DNA from: Tardiphaga sp. 709
Lineage (GTDB): Bacteria; Pseudomonadota; Alphaproteobacteria; Rhizobiales; Xanthobacteraceae
Direction of reading: 5' to 3'
Assembly: GCF_032401055.1 (NCBI RefSeq)
Contig: NZ_CP135529.1
Coordinates: 186,001 to 250,000, forward strand
DNA length: 64,000 nt
Part shown: positions 8,408-17,590 of the stretch, piece after piece
Layout: every line of letters begins with the position of its first letter
How positions within the stretch are numbered: position 1 is the first letter of the stretch
Made by a program: the position numbers and the translations under genes
The notes under the pieces: generated by a model
Databases searched by the model: none
Told to the model about the DNA's origin: nothing
What the model saw: the letters and a program-made list of their open reading frames with translations, nothing else

Positions 8408-8598
8408 TAAAGTGCCGTATTGACGAAGCTAAACGGAGGAAACCGACCCTTGCGGGGCGCGGTGAGGCCGGTCAGCCACGGCCGCGATAGCGCCCGCAAT
8501 GCAGCGTATCGCGTGACCGGCTGTGTAAAAGGCGGGTCCGCCGGGGTCAAGGGCAGGGTCCGATGTTATGGACATGAACCGCGCCCCATTGGCGCGGT

Positions 8599-11268
8599 TC
8601 AGCTTGCTTCGCGCTGGGCCTCGGGACGGGACACGTCGATCGGCGGCATCGCCACCGGGCGAAGGCCGATCAGTTCGGCCGTGCGTACCGTCGTGTTGCG
8701 CCACCACTGGAAGTCGTTGGCGCGCGAATTCTCCAGGATGGCAATCATCACCGCCGACAGGAACGGCAGGCTCTGCAGCACCAGCACGCCGGCGAAGATG
8801 TAGATCTCGGTGACCTGCTTGGAGTTGTTGGAGAACACCAGCACGCCACAGCTGATCAGCAGAAGCACACCGATCACGGCCTCCCAGAAGGCCTGGAATT
8901 CGATCGACATAGTCGACTTGCCACCCTTGGAGGTCACGGTGAAGGGCAGGTGATCCTTGATCAGGCCATCGGCGACGGCGCGCGATACCGTCCACTGCAC
9001 CGACATGGCGGCGATCATCGCGCCCAGCATCTGCCACAGGCCGATCTTCACGCGCAGCCGGTACAGGACGATGAAGTGCGCCAGCGAGATCACGAAGGAG
9101 GCGATGATCGGCAGCGTCAGGATCTTGTCGGGGATGGCGATATCGGCAAAGGCGATGATCGGCACCCAGATGATGTTGAGGATCGCAACCACGACGCCGA
9201 GGCTTTCGGCGCCGAGCCAGTTCAGCCAGCCCATGCCGAATTCGCGCTTCTGGTCCTGGGTCATGCGGCTCGCGCCGGGCATGAAACGGCGCCAGTGCTT
9301 CTTGATGATCTGGAAGCCGCCATAGGCCCAGCGATGGCGCTGCTTCTTGAACGCCTCATAAGTGTCCGGCAGCACGCCGTAGCCGTAACGTTCCTTGGTG
9401 TAATGCGTGAGCCAGCCATGCTGCATGATGGCGAGGCCGAGATCCGAGTCCTCGCAGATGGTGTCGCCGGCCCAGCCGCCCGCCATGTCCATCGCGGAGC
9501 GACGGATCAGGCACATGGTGCCATGGACGATGATCGCATTGGCCTCGTTGCGCTGAACCATGCCGATGTCGAAGAACCCGGCATATTCGCCGTTCATGAT
9601 GTAGTGCATCAGCGAACGGTCGCCGTCGCGGTGGTCCTGCGGCGCCTGCACGAGGCCGACGCGCGGATCGTTGAAGGCTGGGACGAGATCCTTCAGCCAG
9701 TTCGGCTCCACCACATAGTCGGCGTCGATGATGCCGATCACTTCGGCATCCGCCGCGGTGCGATCCATGGCGATGCGCAGGGCGCCGGCCTTGAAGCCCT
9801 CGACCTTCTCCGCATTGATGAAGATGAAGCGTTCGCCGAGCATGCGGCAATGATCCTGGATCGGCTGCCAATAGGCCGGATCCGGGGTGTTGTTGATGAT
9901 CACCACGCATTCGAAATTCGGATAGTCGAGCCGGGCGACCGCGTCCAATGTCAGCTTCAGCATGTCCGGCTGTTCCCGATAGGCCGGAATGTGGATCGAC
10001 ACCTTCGGGTATTTCTGTTCGGCGTCTGCAGCGGCACGCAGCTTTTCGCTGCGTTCGGCCGTCAGCAGCCGCAATGGCTTCCGGCCGAAGGCGATAGCCG
10101 CGATCTCCTCGATGCGCGCTAACGCGATCAGGAGCAGCGGGATCAGCAGGATGCAGCCGAGTGAGAGAGCGAAGGCCGATCCCCAGACGAAATAGTGGGT
10201 CTGCTGATAGGCGAAGATGGTTGCCGCCCAGGCGCCAACGGCATTGGCTGCGGCCGAGAGCACGAGCGCCTGTAGTGCCGTCGCGCCAACGATCTGCAGG
10301 ATCGGCAGCGACAGCAGAATGCCAACCAGAAGTGCGATGCTGGCGTTCTTCCAATGGTCCGGATTCACGATCGGACCGGTCCAGGGGAATTTCGGTTCCC
10401 GCGACGCGTTGAGAACGCCCCAATAGGGACCGACGCCGCCCTCGAAGAACTTCCATGGCTGATCGATGGCTTCGACGATGTTGTAGTCCATGCCGATCGC
10501 TTCGGCGCGGGTCACGAAGTTGCGCAGCACGACGGCCTGCTTGAACGGGCCAGGCACGGCCCTGCGCAGATTATAGCCCTCGCTCGGCCAGCCGAATTCG
10601 GCGATCACGATGCGCTTGCCGGGAAAGGTCTCGCGCAGAACGCCATAGAGATGGACGGCCTGATCGACGGCCTGGGTGTCGGTGAAGTTTTCCCAATAGG
10701 GCAGGATGTGCGCCGCGATGAAGTCGACCGACGAGGCGAGCTGCGGATTGTCGCGCCAGATGTTCCAGATTTCACCCGTCGTGACGGGAACCGTGACCTG
10801 GCGCTTTACCCGGCGGATATATTCGACGAGGTCCTCAAGCTTGAGTTCATCGCGATACAGCGTTTCGTTGCCGACGACGATGCCGATGACATTCGGGTTC
10901 TTTTTCGCCAGCTCAACGGCGGAGGCAATTTCACGCTCGTTGCGATCCGCGTTCTTGTCGATCCAGGCGCCGACGGTGACCTTGAGGCCGAACTCGTTGG
11001 CGATGGCGGGCACCATTTCCACACCGCCGGTCGACGAATACAGACGGATGGCGCGGGTGATGGTCGACAGCTTCTTGAGGTCGGTGCGAATCTTCTCGAC
11101 GGTCGGAATGTTGTCCACGTCGGGATGCGCCGTGCCCTCGAACGGCGCATAGGAGAGGCTGGGAATCATGCCCTTGAAATCGGGAGCTTCCTGCTTCTCG
11201 CGCAATACGCCCCACAGGGCGGCATGAACGGCGGTCACGAACAATAAAACGGCGACGACAGCGCGCAT
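8599..11268 (-). CDS. ndvB: membrane beta-glucan synthase, GH17-like plus GT2 (NdvB-like)
   Basis: An 889-residue inner-membrane protein resembling Bradyrhizobium NdvB, the beta-1,3-glucan synthase for cyclic beta-1,3/1,6 glucans. After an N-terminal signal-anchor, residues about 35-315 form a GH17-like domain with the acid and nucleophile motifs VGNETL and AEFGWPSEG, which may act as a transglycosylase. Membrane helices (about 320-400) precede a GT2 domain (about 435-680) with IPAYREQ, DADY (about 520) and the QRHRW motif (about 640), then four or more C-terminal helices. The substrate should be UDP-glucose. It is the last gene of a minus-strand pair with the NdvD-like gene, divergent from an NdvC-like gene, so the three form a glucan cluster for osmoadaptation and, in symbionts, nodulation. 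Confidence 0.88.
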   Translation of the reverse strand: MRAVVAVLLFVTAVHAALWGVLREKQEAPDFKGMIPSLSYAPFEGTAHPDVDNIPTVEKIRTDLKKLSTITRAIRLYSSTGGVEMVPAIANEFGLKVTVGAWIDKNADRNEREIASAVELAKKNPNVIGIVVGNETLYRDELKLEDLVEYIRRVKRQVTVPVTTGEIWNIWRDNPQLASSVDFIAAHILPYWENFTDTQAVDQAVHLYGVLRETFPGKRIVIAEFGWPSEGYNLRRAVPGPFKQAVVLRNFVTRAEAIGMDYNIVEAIDQPWKFFEGGVGPYWGVLNASREPKFPWTGPIVNPDHWKNASIALLVGILLSLPILQIVGATALQALVLSAAANAVGAWAATIFAYQQTHYFVWGSAFALSLGCILLIPLLLIALARIEEIAAIAFGRKPLRLLTAERSEKLRAAADAEQKYPKVSIHIPAYREQPDMLKLTLDAVARLDYPNFECVVIINNTPDPAYWQPIQDHCRMLGERFIFINAEKVEGFKAGALRIAMDRTAADAEVIGIIDADYVVEPNWLKDLVPAFNDPRVGLVQAPQDHRDGDRSLMHYIMNGEYAGFFDIGMVQRNEANAIIVHGTMCLIRRSAMDMAGGWAGDTICEDSDLGLAIMQHGWLTHYTKERYGYGVLPDTYEAFKKQRHRWAYGGFQIIKKHWRRFMPGASRMTQDQKREFGMGWLNWLGAESLGVVVAILNIIWVPIIAFADIAIPDKILTLPIIASFVISLAHFIVLYRLRVKIGLWQMLGAMIAAMSVQWTVSRAVADGLIKDHLPFTVTSKGGKSTMSIEFQAFWEAVIGVLLLISCGVLVFSNNSKQVTEIYIFAGVLVLQSLPFLSAVMIAILENSRANDFQWWRNTTVRTAELIGLRPVAMPPIDVSRPEAQREAS

Positions 11269-11469
11269 CGCAACTGAACCATAACGGGGCGAGCGTGGCC
11301 GGGGAAGCGGACCCGTCCCCGAGGTCCGACCAGTACAACGGTAACGGAGACTATATCCGCCACACGAATTAACAACTCATACGCTGCCGTGGCCTTTTGA
11401 GGGCGGCACCATTATTCAAATGCGATTACGCGCCGCCAGCTGAATGCCGCCTGAACAGGGCGCGCCACA

Positions 11470-12048
11470 TTACTTCGGCGCTTCAGCAGGCGGTTTGGCG
11501 TCCGGCTGCGGAGCGGCCGCCGGCGCTGCTGCGCCGCCACCGGCAGGCGCAGGCGCTGCGGGCTGGCTCAGCGCGGCAGGCTGCGGCTGCGCATTCGGAT
11601 TGATCCAGCAGCCATGGACGCGGCTGTTGAGACTGTCCGCAATTTTCGGATCGATCAGCGGGCCGAATTTGACCAGACAGCGGAACGTCGCCTGCACATG
11701 ACCGCCGGGGCAGCCGAATCGGTCGTAGAGATCGAGGTGACGGAACGCGGTGTCGAGATCGTCGCGCCACATCAGCACCACGACGCGGCGGCCAAGCCAG
11801 ACGCATTCGGGATTGCCAGCAGGACCATTGATCGCCTGGGTCGCCTCGACGAATTCGTCGGACTTCTTCTGGCTTTCACGGGCAACGTCGGCAGGCGTCA
11901 CGGGCGCATTTGCCGCAGGCTTCTGATCCTGTGCGCGAACTGGCCCGCTCTGGGCCAACGCGCAGCCAACACCCAGCAGCAGAGCAAGGCCTGGAACGGC
12001 GAGACAACGCAGAACCGCAGATTGGAACCCGAACACCAGTCGACGCAT
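11470..12048 (-). CDS. secreted NdvD-like glucan biosynthesis-associated protein
   Basis: A 192-residue exported protein lying between ndvB-like and ndvC-like genes, the position held by ndvD in Bradyrhizobium. The ATG at 12048 is preceded by GGGGA and begins MRRLVFGFQSAVLRC, a signal peptide ending near CALAQ. The central part (about 55-140) has conserved-looking Trp and Cys residues (ECVWLGRRVVVLMWRDDLDT, RFGCPGGHVQATFRC, HGCWINP); four cysteines suggest two disulfides. The C-terminal 50 residues are a Pro/Ala-rich tail. Assignment rests on location and on recollection of similar proteins annotated as glucan biosynthesis proteins; no enzymatic motif is visible. Confidence 0.6.
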   Translation of the reverse strand: MRRLVFGFQSAVLRCLAVPGLALLLGVGCALAQSGPVRAQDQKPAANAPVTPADVARESQKKSDEFVEATQAINGPAGNPECVWLGRRVVVLMWRDDLDTAFRHLDLYDRFGCPGGHVQATFRCLVKFGPLIDPKIADSLNSRVHGCWINPNAQPQPAALSQPAAPAPAGGGAAAPAAAPQPDAKPPAEAPK

Positions 12049-12298
12049 AAAGTCCCCGATAAGTTGGCTGCCAGGCAGTTCTGACGCCCTCGCCAGATGC
12101 CGTTTAAATGGGCCCCCAATACGGCGGCGACCACGGCTGAATCCCATGACGGACATTTTTGATTTTGTCCAGCAACGCCGGAAGTTTGTCTGATTTTCGT
12201 GGCGTCTCGGGCCGACGAGTCCGTGATTGCCGGCATGACGCACTTGGCAGATCGGCGATGACCGGCTAATCGACGGACGACTTTGGAGGACGGAACCA

Positions 12299-13918
12299 AT
12301 TTCCACCCGCACGCCGCTGGCGCTTCTCATCCTTTCCCTTGGTACGATCGCAGCGGTTTGGTGGTGGCTCGCCACGCCGGTCACGCTGGTGCGCGCGCCG
12401 ATTGATCCCGCCGCCAAACTGGAGTGCGTCTCCTATGCGCCGTTCCGCGGCGAGCAAACGCCGCTGAACTCGACCGCCATCATTCCGGCGAGCCAGATTG
12501 CCGCCGACATGGCGCAACTGGCGCAGATCACCAAATGCGTGCGGACCTACTCGATCGACAACGGTCTCGACCAGGTGCCGGAACTGGCCGGCAAGGTCGG
12601 ACTGAAGGTCATTCAGGGCGTCTGGCTCGGGAGCAACCGGCTCAAGAACCTGGCGCAGATCGCCGGCGTCGTGGACCTCACCAAGCGCTTTCCGAACGTG
12701 ATCAGCAGCGTGGTCGTCGGCAACGAGGTGCTGTTGCGCGGCGAAATGACGGCTGCCGATCTCGTCGGCAATATCCGCTCGGTGAAGGCGCAGGTCGGCA
12801 AGATTCCCGTGACCTATGCCGATGTCTGGGAGTTCTGGCTGAAGAATCGCGAGATCTATGACGCGGTCGATTTCGTCACGATCCACATCCTGCCCTATTG
12901 GGAGGACTTCCCGATTCGCGCGAAGAGCGCCGCCGCCCATGTAGACTCGATCCGCAAGCGTCTTGCCGTGGCGTTTCCATCCAAGGAAATCCTGATCGGT
13001 GAAACGGGTTGGCCGAGCGCCGGGCGGATGCGCGATGGCGCGTTGCCATCGCGCACCAACCAGGCACGGGTCGTGTCCGAAATCCTCGATCTGGCCAAGC
13101 GTGAGGGATTCCGTGTCAATCTGATCGAAGCCTATGACCAGCCGTGGAAGCGCGACCTTGAAGGTACAGTCGGCGGCTATTGGGGCCTGATCTACGATGA
13201 GCCGCGCGAATTGAAGTATCCGCCGGGCGTTCCGATTACCAATTATCCGTCGTGGAAGCTGCAGATGGGGCTCGGCATGGGCCTGAGCTTCCTGGTTTTC
13301 GTGACGGGTATGTTGACGCTCCGTCGACGGCCATGGTCGCCGCGTCTGTCGGCCTGGCTAACCGTTGCCGTATCGGCCACGGTGGCCGGCGTCCTGCTGG
13401 GCGTTGCCGCAGACAAGCTGATCTATGAAAGCTATGGCGTCGGCCGCTGGATCCAGTGGAGCGCGCTGCTGGCCGCCGGTGTCGCGTCGCCGCTGCTGTG
13501 CGCCTATGCGACGATGTCCGGCCGCTCGCTGCCAACCTTCCTCGAACTCGTTGGGCCGAGCCGGTTCCTGGCCCGTTCATGGTCGACCGTCCTGCTTGGG
13601 CTGACCCTGGCTGTGGCGGCGCTGATCGGCGCCGAGACCGCGCTCGGTTTCGTGTTCGATCCGCGTTACCGCGACTTTCCGTTCGCGGCGCTGACCATGG
13701 CGGTCGTGCCGTTTGCGGGACTAATGGCCGTCAACCGTCCGCAGGAAGGCGTACGGCCGATCGCCGAGTCGGTGTTTGCCGGAGTGCTCGTGCTGTCGGC
13801 CGTGTATATCGGCTTCAACGAAGGGCCGGATAATTGGCAGTCGCTGTGGACCTGCGCGATCTATCTGCTGTTCGGCATCACGCTGTGGCGGGCGCGGGCC
13901 GTGCAAAGCCCAGAATAA
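12299..13918 (+). CDS. ndvC: GH17-like membrane protein for beta-1,6 glucan linkage (NdvC-like), ATT start proposed
   Basis: A protein of about 539 residues matching the design of Bradyrhizobium NdvC, linked to beta-1,6 bonds in cyclic glucan. An N-terminal helix (LALLILSLGTIAAVWWWL) precedes a GH17-like domain with VGNEVLL and GETGWPSAG, the acid and nucleophile motifs, followed by about eight C-terminal membrane helices. The reading frame is open from 12239, yet has no ATG, GTG, TTG or CTG before the membrane helix. GGAGG at 12285-12289 is followed nine bases later by ATT at 12299, giving [M]STRTPLALL. The next GTG at 12389 would delete the helix and has no ribosome-binding site. It is divergent from the NdvD-like gene. 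Confidence 0.82.
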   Translation: MSTRTPLALLILSLGTIAAVWWWLATPVTLVRAPIDPAAKLECVSYAPFRGEQTPLNSTAIIPASQIAADMAQLAQITKCVRTYSIDNGLDQVPELAGKVGLKVIQGVWLGSNRLKNLAQIAGVVDLTKRFPNVISSVVVGNEVLLRGEMTAADLVGNIRSVKAQVGKIPVTYADVWEFWLKNREIYDAVDFVTIHILPYWEDFPIRAKSAAAHVDSIRKRLAVAFPSKEILIGETGWPSAGRMRDGALPSRTNQARVVSEILDLAKREGFRVNLIEAYDQPWKRDLEGTVGGYWGLIYDEPRELKYPPGVPITNYPSWKLQMGLGMGLSFLVFVTGMLTLRRRPWSPRLSAWLTVAVSATVAGVLLGVAADKLIYESYGVGRWIQWSALLAAGVASPLLCAYATMSGRSLPTFLELVGPSRFLARSWSTVLLGLTLAVAALIGAETALGFVFDPRYRDFPFAALTMAVVPFAGLMAVNRPQEGVRPIAESVFAGVLVLSAVYIGFNEGPDNWQSLWTCAIYLLFGITLWRARAVQSPE

Positions 13919-14258
13919 GCAGGCCGATCGCGATGCCCGACAGGGCGACATTGTAGAGCACGATCCCGAAACCGGCTGCGATCAGCGCGACGGTGATCAG
14001 CACGATCGATGGCCGCAGCAGATTCAGCGTGGCAATGACGATCGCGGCGATGCCGAACACCGAATTCTTGAACAGATAGGTCATCACCAGCCGGCTCTTG
14101 CACAGGGTGCTCTGCAGGCCGGCGTCGCAGGCGAGCGCCGTCGTCGACAATTCGATAGCCAGATAGCGCAGATAGATGGCGTAGCCGACGGACAGAAAGC
14201 CGACGATGAGAAGCCATTGCACCTGACGGGCGGTGAGCTTGAACGGATCTTTTTTCAT
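13878..14258 (-). CDS. small four-helix membrane protein, unknown function
   Basis: About 126 residues with four predicted transmembrane helices and a short loop carrying two cysteines (ALACDAGLQSTLCKSR) between helices 1 and 2, likely periplasmic and disulfide-bonded. I start at MKKDPFKLTARQVQW; an ATG 18 bases upstream is also possible and neither has a strong ribosome-binding site. Its 3' end overlaps the 3' end of the ndvC-like gene by 41 bp in convergent orientation, so both transcripts form complementary tails. No family is recognised and the link to glucan synthesis is positional only. Confidence 0.7.
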   Translation of the reverse strand: MKKDPFKLTARQVQWLLIVGFLSVGYAIYLRYLAIELSTTALACDAGLQSTLCKSRLVMTYLFKNSVFGIAAIVIATLNLLRPSIVLITVALIAAGFGIVLYNVALSGIAIGLLILGFARPAPATA

Positions 14259-14380
14259 GCGGAAACCATGGTTCAAAACGCGGTGCGGAACAACCCGGCA
14301 TGCGGTCGCGGTGAGAGATCGGACCTAGATAACACTTTAGCCGCGCACGCCAAGAGATTGAAAATCTGATCTTTTGGTCT

Positions 14381-15628
14381 TTAACGCAGACCCAGGAACG
14401 AGGTCAGCGACGATTGCGGCTTGGGCGGCGCAACTTCTTCAACGGGCTTGGGCGGCGGCGCTTGTTCGGTGCGTTCCTGTGGCTTGGGCGCGGCGCGCCT
14501 GCGTGGCGCCGGTCTGGCTGGTACGGGCGCAGCTTCCGCGGGTGCCGTCTCGGCTTTCGCAGCAAGGCGTTGGCCATCAAAGATCGACGTTTCGCAGGGT
14601 CGACTGCTCTCGGTCAGGGCGGCGCAGATCTTCGCGGCGGCTGCAGCATCGCTGAGTGGACCAGCAACAAGGCGCAGTTGCATGCCAAGTCCGGTCGGGC
14701 GTTCCTTCACCATCATGATCGGGCGCAGTCCGTTCAGCGCGCGAGACTTGGACATGCCGCGCCAGATCGCGCGCAGGCCGTCCACCGAATTCGCGCCGCC
14801 GATATCAACGCCGAACTCCGTGCGGGCGACCGGCGTCGCCACGGCTTCGACGGCTGCGGGGGCGGGCTCGGGCGCGGCCGGTTGAACCGATGCCGTTGTC
14901 TCCGGAGCGGCCGGAGGAGCTTCGATAGTCGATGCCGGTTCGCTCAATTTGGCGGCCGCGGCATCGGGCGGTGCCGTCATCGATTTCCATGCAACGAGCG
15001 GCGCAGAGGGTGGTGGATTGATTGTCGATGAAGCCGCTACTTGCGCCGGTTTGGCGGGTGTCGTTTCGGCAGGCGGCGCGATGACAGCCACGGGACCGAT
15101 GACCGGCGTCGACGGAATGCTCGGAAGTTCTGCCGCCGGCTTTGGCTCGGTGGCTGCCGGCGGGGCAACGACGGATGCGGTGGCAGGTGGCTGCGGCGCT
15201 GGTGCTGGCGTCGTTGTCGCGGTTGTCGGTGCCGGAATGGTCTGGCGCTTGATTGATCCGGTGACTGAATCCAGCCCCTGTTCCACCGAGGTAACGCGGG
15301 CATACAGCCGGTCACGGTCGCTGTTCAGCGTCTCGATGGCCAGCGTCAGGCGCCGGGCCTCGGCCTGGGTCTCCTTGGCGACGAGCTGGATCTGCTGCGA
15401 CTGCCGCGCAAATGTCTCCGATGTCGCGACCTGATCGCGGCGCAACTGGACCTGCGACTGGCTGGCCAGAATGGCAATCACCACCGCGCCCACCGCGGCA
15501 ACGCCCCAGGAGCCCAGACGCCACATCATGCGACGGTCGACCTTGTCTTCCTCAGCCAGAAATCCGGTCAGCCAGCCACTATGCTCGGCTGAGAGAGTAT
15601 CGGCCCACTTGTCGTGCTTATCCGCCAT
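14381..15628 (-). CDS. membrane-anchored protein with Pro/Ala-rich linker and SPOR-like domain
   Basis: A protein of about 415 residues. A cytoplasmic N-terminus (MADKHDKWADTLSAEHSGWL) leads to one transmembrane helix (WGVAAVGAVVIAILA, about residues 42-56), a short coiled coil (about 60-120), a long low-complexity Pro/Ala linker, and near residues 280-365 a compact domain (FGVDIGGANSVDGLRAIW, later MQLRLVAGPLSDAAAAAKIC) that looks like a SPOR repeat, which binds denuded peptidoglycan at division sites. The last 50 residues are again Pro-rich. A cell-envelope role is inferred. An ATG 21 bases upstream is an alternative start. It is divergent from glmU, which makes a peptidoglycan precursor. 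Confidence 0.7.
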   Translation of the reverse strand: MADKHDKWADTLSAEHSGWLTGFLAEEDKVDRRMMWRLGSWGVAAVGAVVIAILASQSQVQLRRDQVATSETFARQSQQIQLVAKETQAEARRLTLAIETLNSDRDRLYARVTSVEQGLDSVTGSIKRQTIPAPTTATTTPAPAPQPPATASVVAPPAATEPKPAAELPSIPSTPVIGPVAVIAPPAETTPAKPAQVAASSTINPPPSAPLVAWKSMTAPPDAAAAKLSEPASTIEAPPAAPETTASVQPAAPEPAPAAVEAVATPVARTEFGVDIGGANSVDGLRAIWRGMSKSRALNGLRPIMMVKERPTGLGMQLRLVAGPLSDAAAAAKICAALTESSRPCETSIFDGQRLAAKAETAPAEAAPVPARPAPRRRAAPKPQERTEQAPPPKPVEEVAPPKPQSSLTSFLGLR

Positions 15629-15800
15629 TCGACGTCTGCGTCGCCCCATCGCCCCTGCGAATCACAGTTCAACATTATCAGGAAACCGGCGGGAACCTGA
15701 GGTTGTCGGGCCACACGGCGCGCCAAACCGGTTTCCAGATTGGCCCAAAACCATTTAAGACGGCCGCGGCGCATAAGCGCCGCCACAACGGGGATTCTGG

Positions 15801-17153
15801 ATGACGGGCAGAACCAGCCTCACCATCGTGCTCGCGGCCGGCGAGGGAACGCGGATGCGGTCCTCGACGCCGAAAGTGCTGCATCAGGTCGCCAGCCAGT
15901 CGCTGCTGGGCCATGTGCTCGCGGCGGCGCCTCATGGTGCAGGTTCTGCGCTGGCCGTCGTTGTCGGTCCCGATCGCCAGGACGTAGCGGATGAAGCAAG
16001 GCGGGTGCGGCCCGATGCCGCAACATTCGTTCAACATGAGCGTCTCGGCACCGCTCATGCCGTGCTGGCGGCAAAGGACGCCATTGCCAAAGGCGCGGAC
16101 GATCTGCTGATCGCCTTCGGCGACACGCCGCTGATTTCGGCCGAGACGTTCGAGCGTTTGCGTGCGCCGCTGAAGGCTGGTGCTGCACTGACCGTGCTCG
16201 GCTTTCGCGCGGCCGATCCGACCGGCTATGGCCGGCTTCTGGTCGACGGCGATCAACTGGTCGCGATCCGTGAACATGCGGATGCCACACCGGCCGAACG
16301 CGAGGTGGATCTCTGCAATGCCGGCGTGATGGCATTCGCCGGCAAGACCGCGCTTGCAATCATCGAGCAGATCGGCACATCCAACAGCAAGGGCGAATAC
16401 TATCTCACCGATGCCGTCGAGATCGTGCGCAGCATGGGCTTGCGGGCGAGCGTGATCGAGACCAGTGAGGACGAAGTCCGCGGCATCAACACCAAGGCAC
16501 AGCTCGCGGAAGCCGAAGCGATCATGCAGGCGCGGCTGCGCAAGGCTGCGCTCGATGCCGGCGTGACCATCGTCGCACCGGAGACCGTGCATCTCGCGGC
16601 CGATACGACGTTCGGCAACGATGTCACCATCGAGCAGTATGTGGTGATCGGGCCCGGCGTCAGCATCGCCGACGGCGCCGTCATTCACGCCTTCTCGCAC
16701 ATCGTGCAGGCTGCCATCGGCAAGAAGACCTCGATCGGTCCTTACGCGCGCATCCGGCCGGGAACGTCGGTCGGCGAGGGCGCGCGCATCGGCAACTTCG
16801 TTGAAGCCAAGGCGGCCATTCTGGAAGCGGGTGTGAAGGTCAACCACCTGACCTATGTCGGCGACACGCATATCGGTGCCGGCGCCAATATCGGCGCGGG
16901 CACCATCACCTGCAATTACGATGGCTTCAACAAGCACAAGACAGTCATCGGTGCCGGCGCCTTTGTCGGTTCGAATTCGTCGCTGGTCGCACCGGTGAAG
17001 ATCGGTGCCGGCGCTTATATCGGTTCGGGCTCAGTGATCACCCGCGACGTGCCGGACGATGCGCTTGCGGTAGAGCGCAACGCGGTGTCGATGAAGGAAG
17101 GCTGGGGCAAGCGCTTCCGCGACAAGAACGCGGCGAACAAGAAGCCGAAGTGA
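15801..17153 (+). CDS. glmU: bifunctional GlmU: glucosamine-1-P acetyltransferase / UDP-GlcNAc pyrophosphorylase
   Basis: GlmU makes UDP-GlcNAc for peptidoglycan and lipid A. The 450 residues split into an N-terminal nucleotidyltransferase with [18 protein letters not shown] near residues 11-28 and AFGDTPLI, and a C-terminal left-handed beta-helix (about 255-430) with many IGxG hexapeptides and the acetyltransferase motif NFVEAKAA followed by NHLTYVGD. The catalytic region [15 protein letters not shown] is intact. It is two genes upstream of glmS on the same strand, so the whole GlcN-6-P to UDP-GlcNAc branch except GlmM is here. Length and motifs are standard. Confidence 0.97.
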   Translation: MTGRTSLTIVLAAGEGTRMRSSTPKVLHQVASQSLLGHVLAAAPHGAGSALAVVVGPDRQDVADEARRVRPDAATFVQHERLGTAHAVLAAKDAIAKGADDLLIAFGDTPLISAETFERLRAPLKAGAALTVLGFRAADPTGYGRLLVDGDQLVAIREHADATPAEREVDLCNAGVMAFAGKTALAIIEQIGTSNSKGEYYLTDAVEIVRSMGLRASVIETSEDEVRGINTKAQLAEAEAIMQARLRKAALDAGVTIVAPETVHLAADTTFGNDVTIEQYVVIGPGVSIADGAVIHAFSHIVQAAIGKKTSIGPYARIRPGTSVGEGARIGNFVEAKAAILEAGVKVNHLTYVGDTHIGAGANIGAGTITCNYDGFNKHKTVIGAGAFVGSNSSLVAPVKIGAGAYIGSGSVITRDVPDDALAVERNAVSMKEGWGKRFRDKNAANKKPK

Positions 17154-17590
17154 GCGCGCGGTGTTCGCGGTGACGTCAGGTCACCGGGGTCTTCAGGTGC
17201 CAGCCGCGGCGGATCGGACGCTTGGCGACAATTTCTTCCTGCGGCGTATGGGGCTCGGCGACATGCGGTTTCACCGCAATATCGCGCTGCGGCGGCGGCC
17301 AATGCGCCAGTTTGCTCTGCGACATCTCGACATGTCGCAGCCGTGATCCGGCGATCGATCGGGGGGCTCTTGGGTCTCGCTCCTCCCACATGGACGTCTA
17401 CTCCGGTCAGGCGTAGATGCTTCCGTAAACACGTTGATGGTTTGTTAAACGCGTCGCGCAAAATGCCCCTACAACCGCGGTAACTTGTCTCAATCGGCAA
17501 TAATTATTGAGTAACAGTCGATTTGCGATTCTCGCTAAGAGAGTTCCAGTATTTCTGGGCAATTTGATACCACTTGGAGAGATTCACCGC
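17154..17590. other. glmU-glmS intergenic region, about 437 bp
   Basis: The left half may encode a small protein on the minus strand (17176-17325, listed separately). The right half, about 17400-17590, is AT-rich and should contain the glmS promoter; a perfect 12-bp palindrome CAATAATTATTG lies at 17498-17509. GGAGAG precedes the glmS ATG by nine bases. No glmS-type ribozyme is recognisable, as expected in this phylum. Confidence 0.5.
17176..17325 (-). CDS. possible small protein, 49 residues
   Basis: In this frame a basic, Pro-rich peptide begins MSQSKLAHWPPPQRDIAVKP and ends GWHLKTPVT. The composition looks coding rather than random, and the frame stays open upstream to 17391. There is no strong ribosome-binding site (TGTCGAG precedes the ATG) and no recognised family. 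It would be convergent with glmU. Kept as a low-confidence candidate. Confidence 0.3.
   Translation of the reverse strand: MSQSKLAHWPPPQRDIAVKPHVAEPHTPQEEIVAKRPIRRGWHLKTPVT

Noticed and set aside
8950-10122. 390-codon plus-strand frame within the ndvB-like gene
   Set aside because: Antisense shadow of a well-supported GT2 enzyme; composition is Asp/His/Arg-rich and there is no ribosome-binding site.
17400-17590. glmS ribozyme or sRNA-target leader
   Set aside because: No glmS ribozyme core is recognisable and such ribozymes are confined mainly to Gram-positives; only an AT-rich palindrome is evident.
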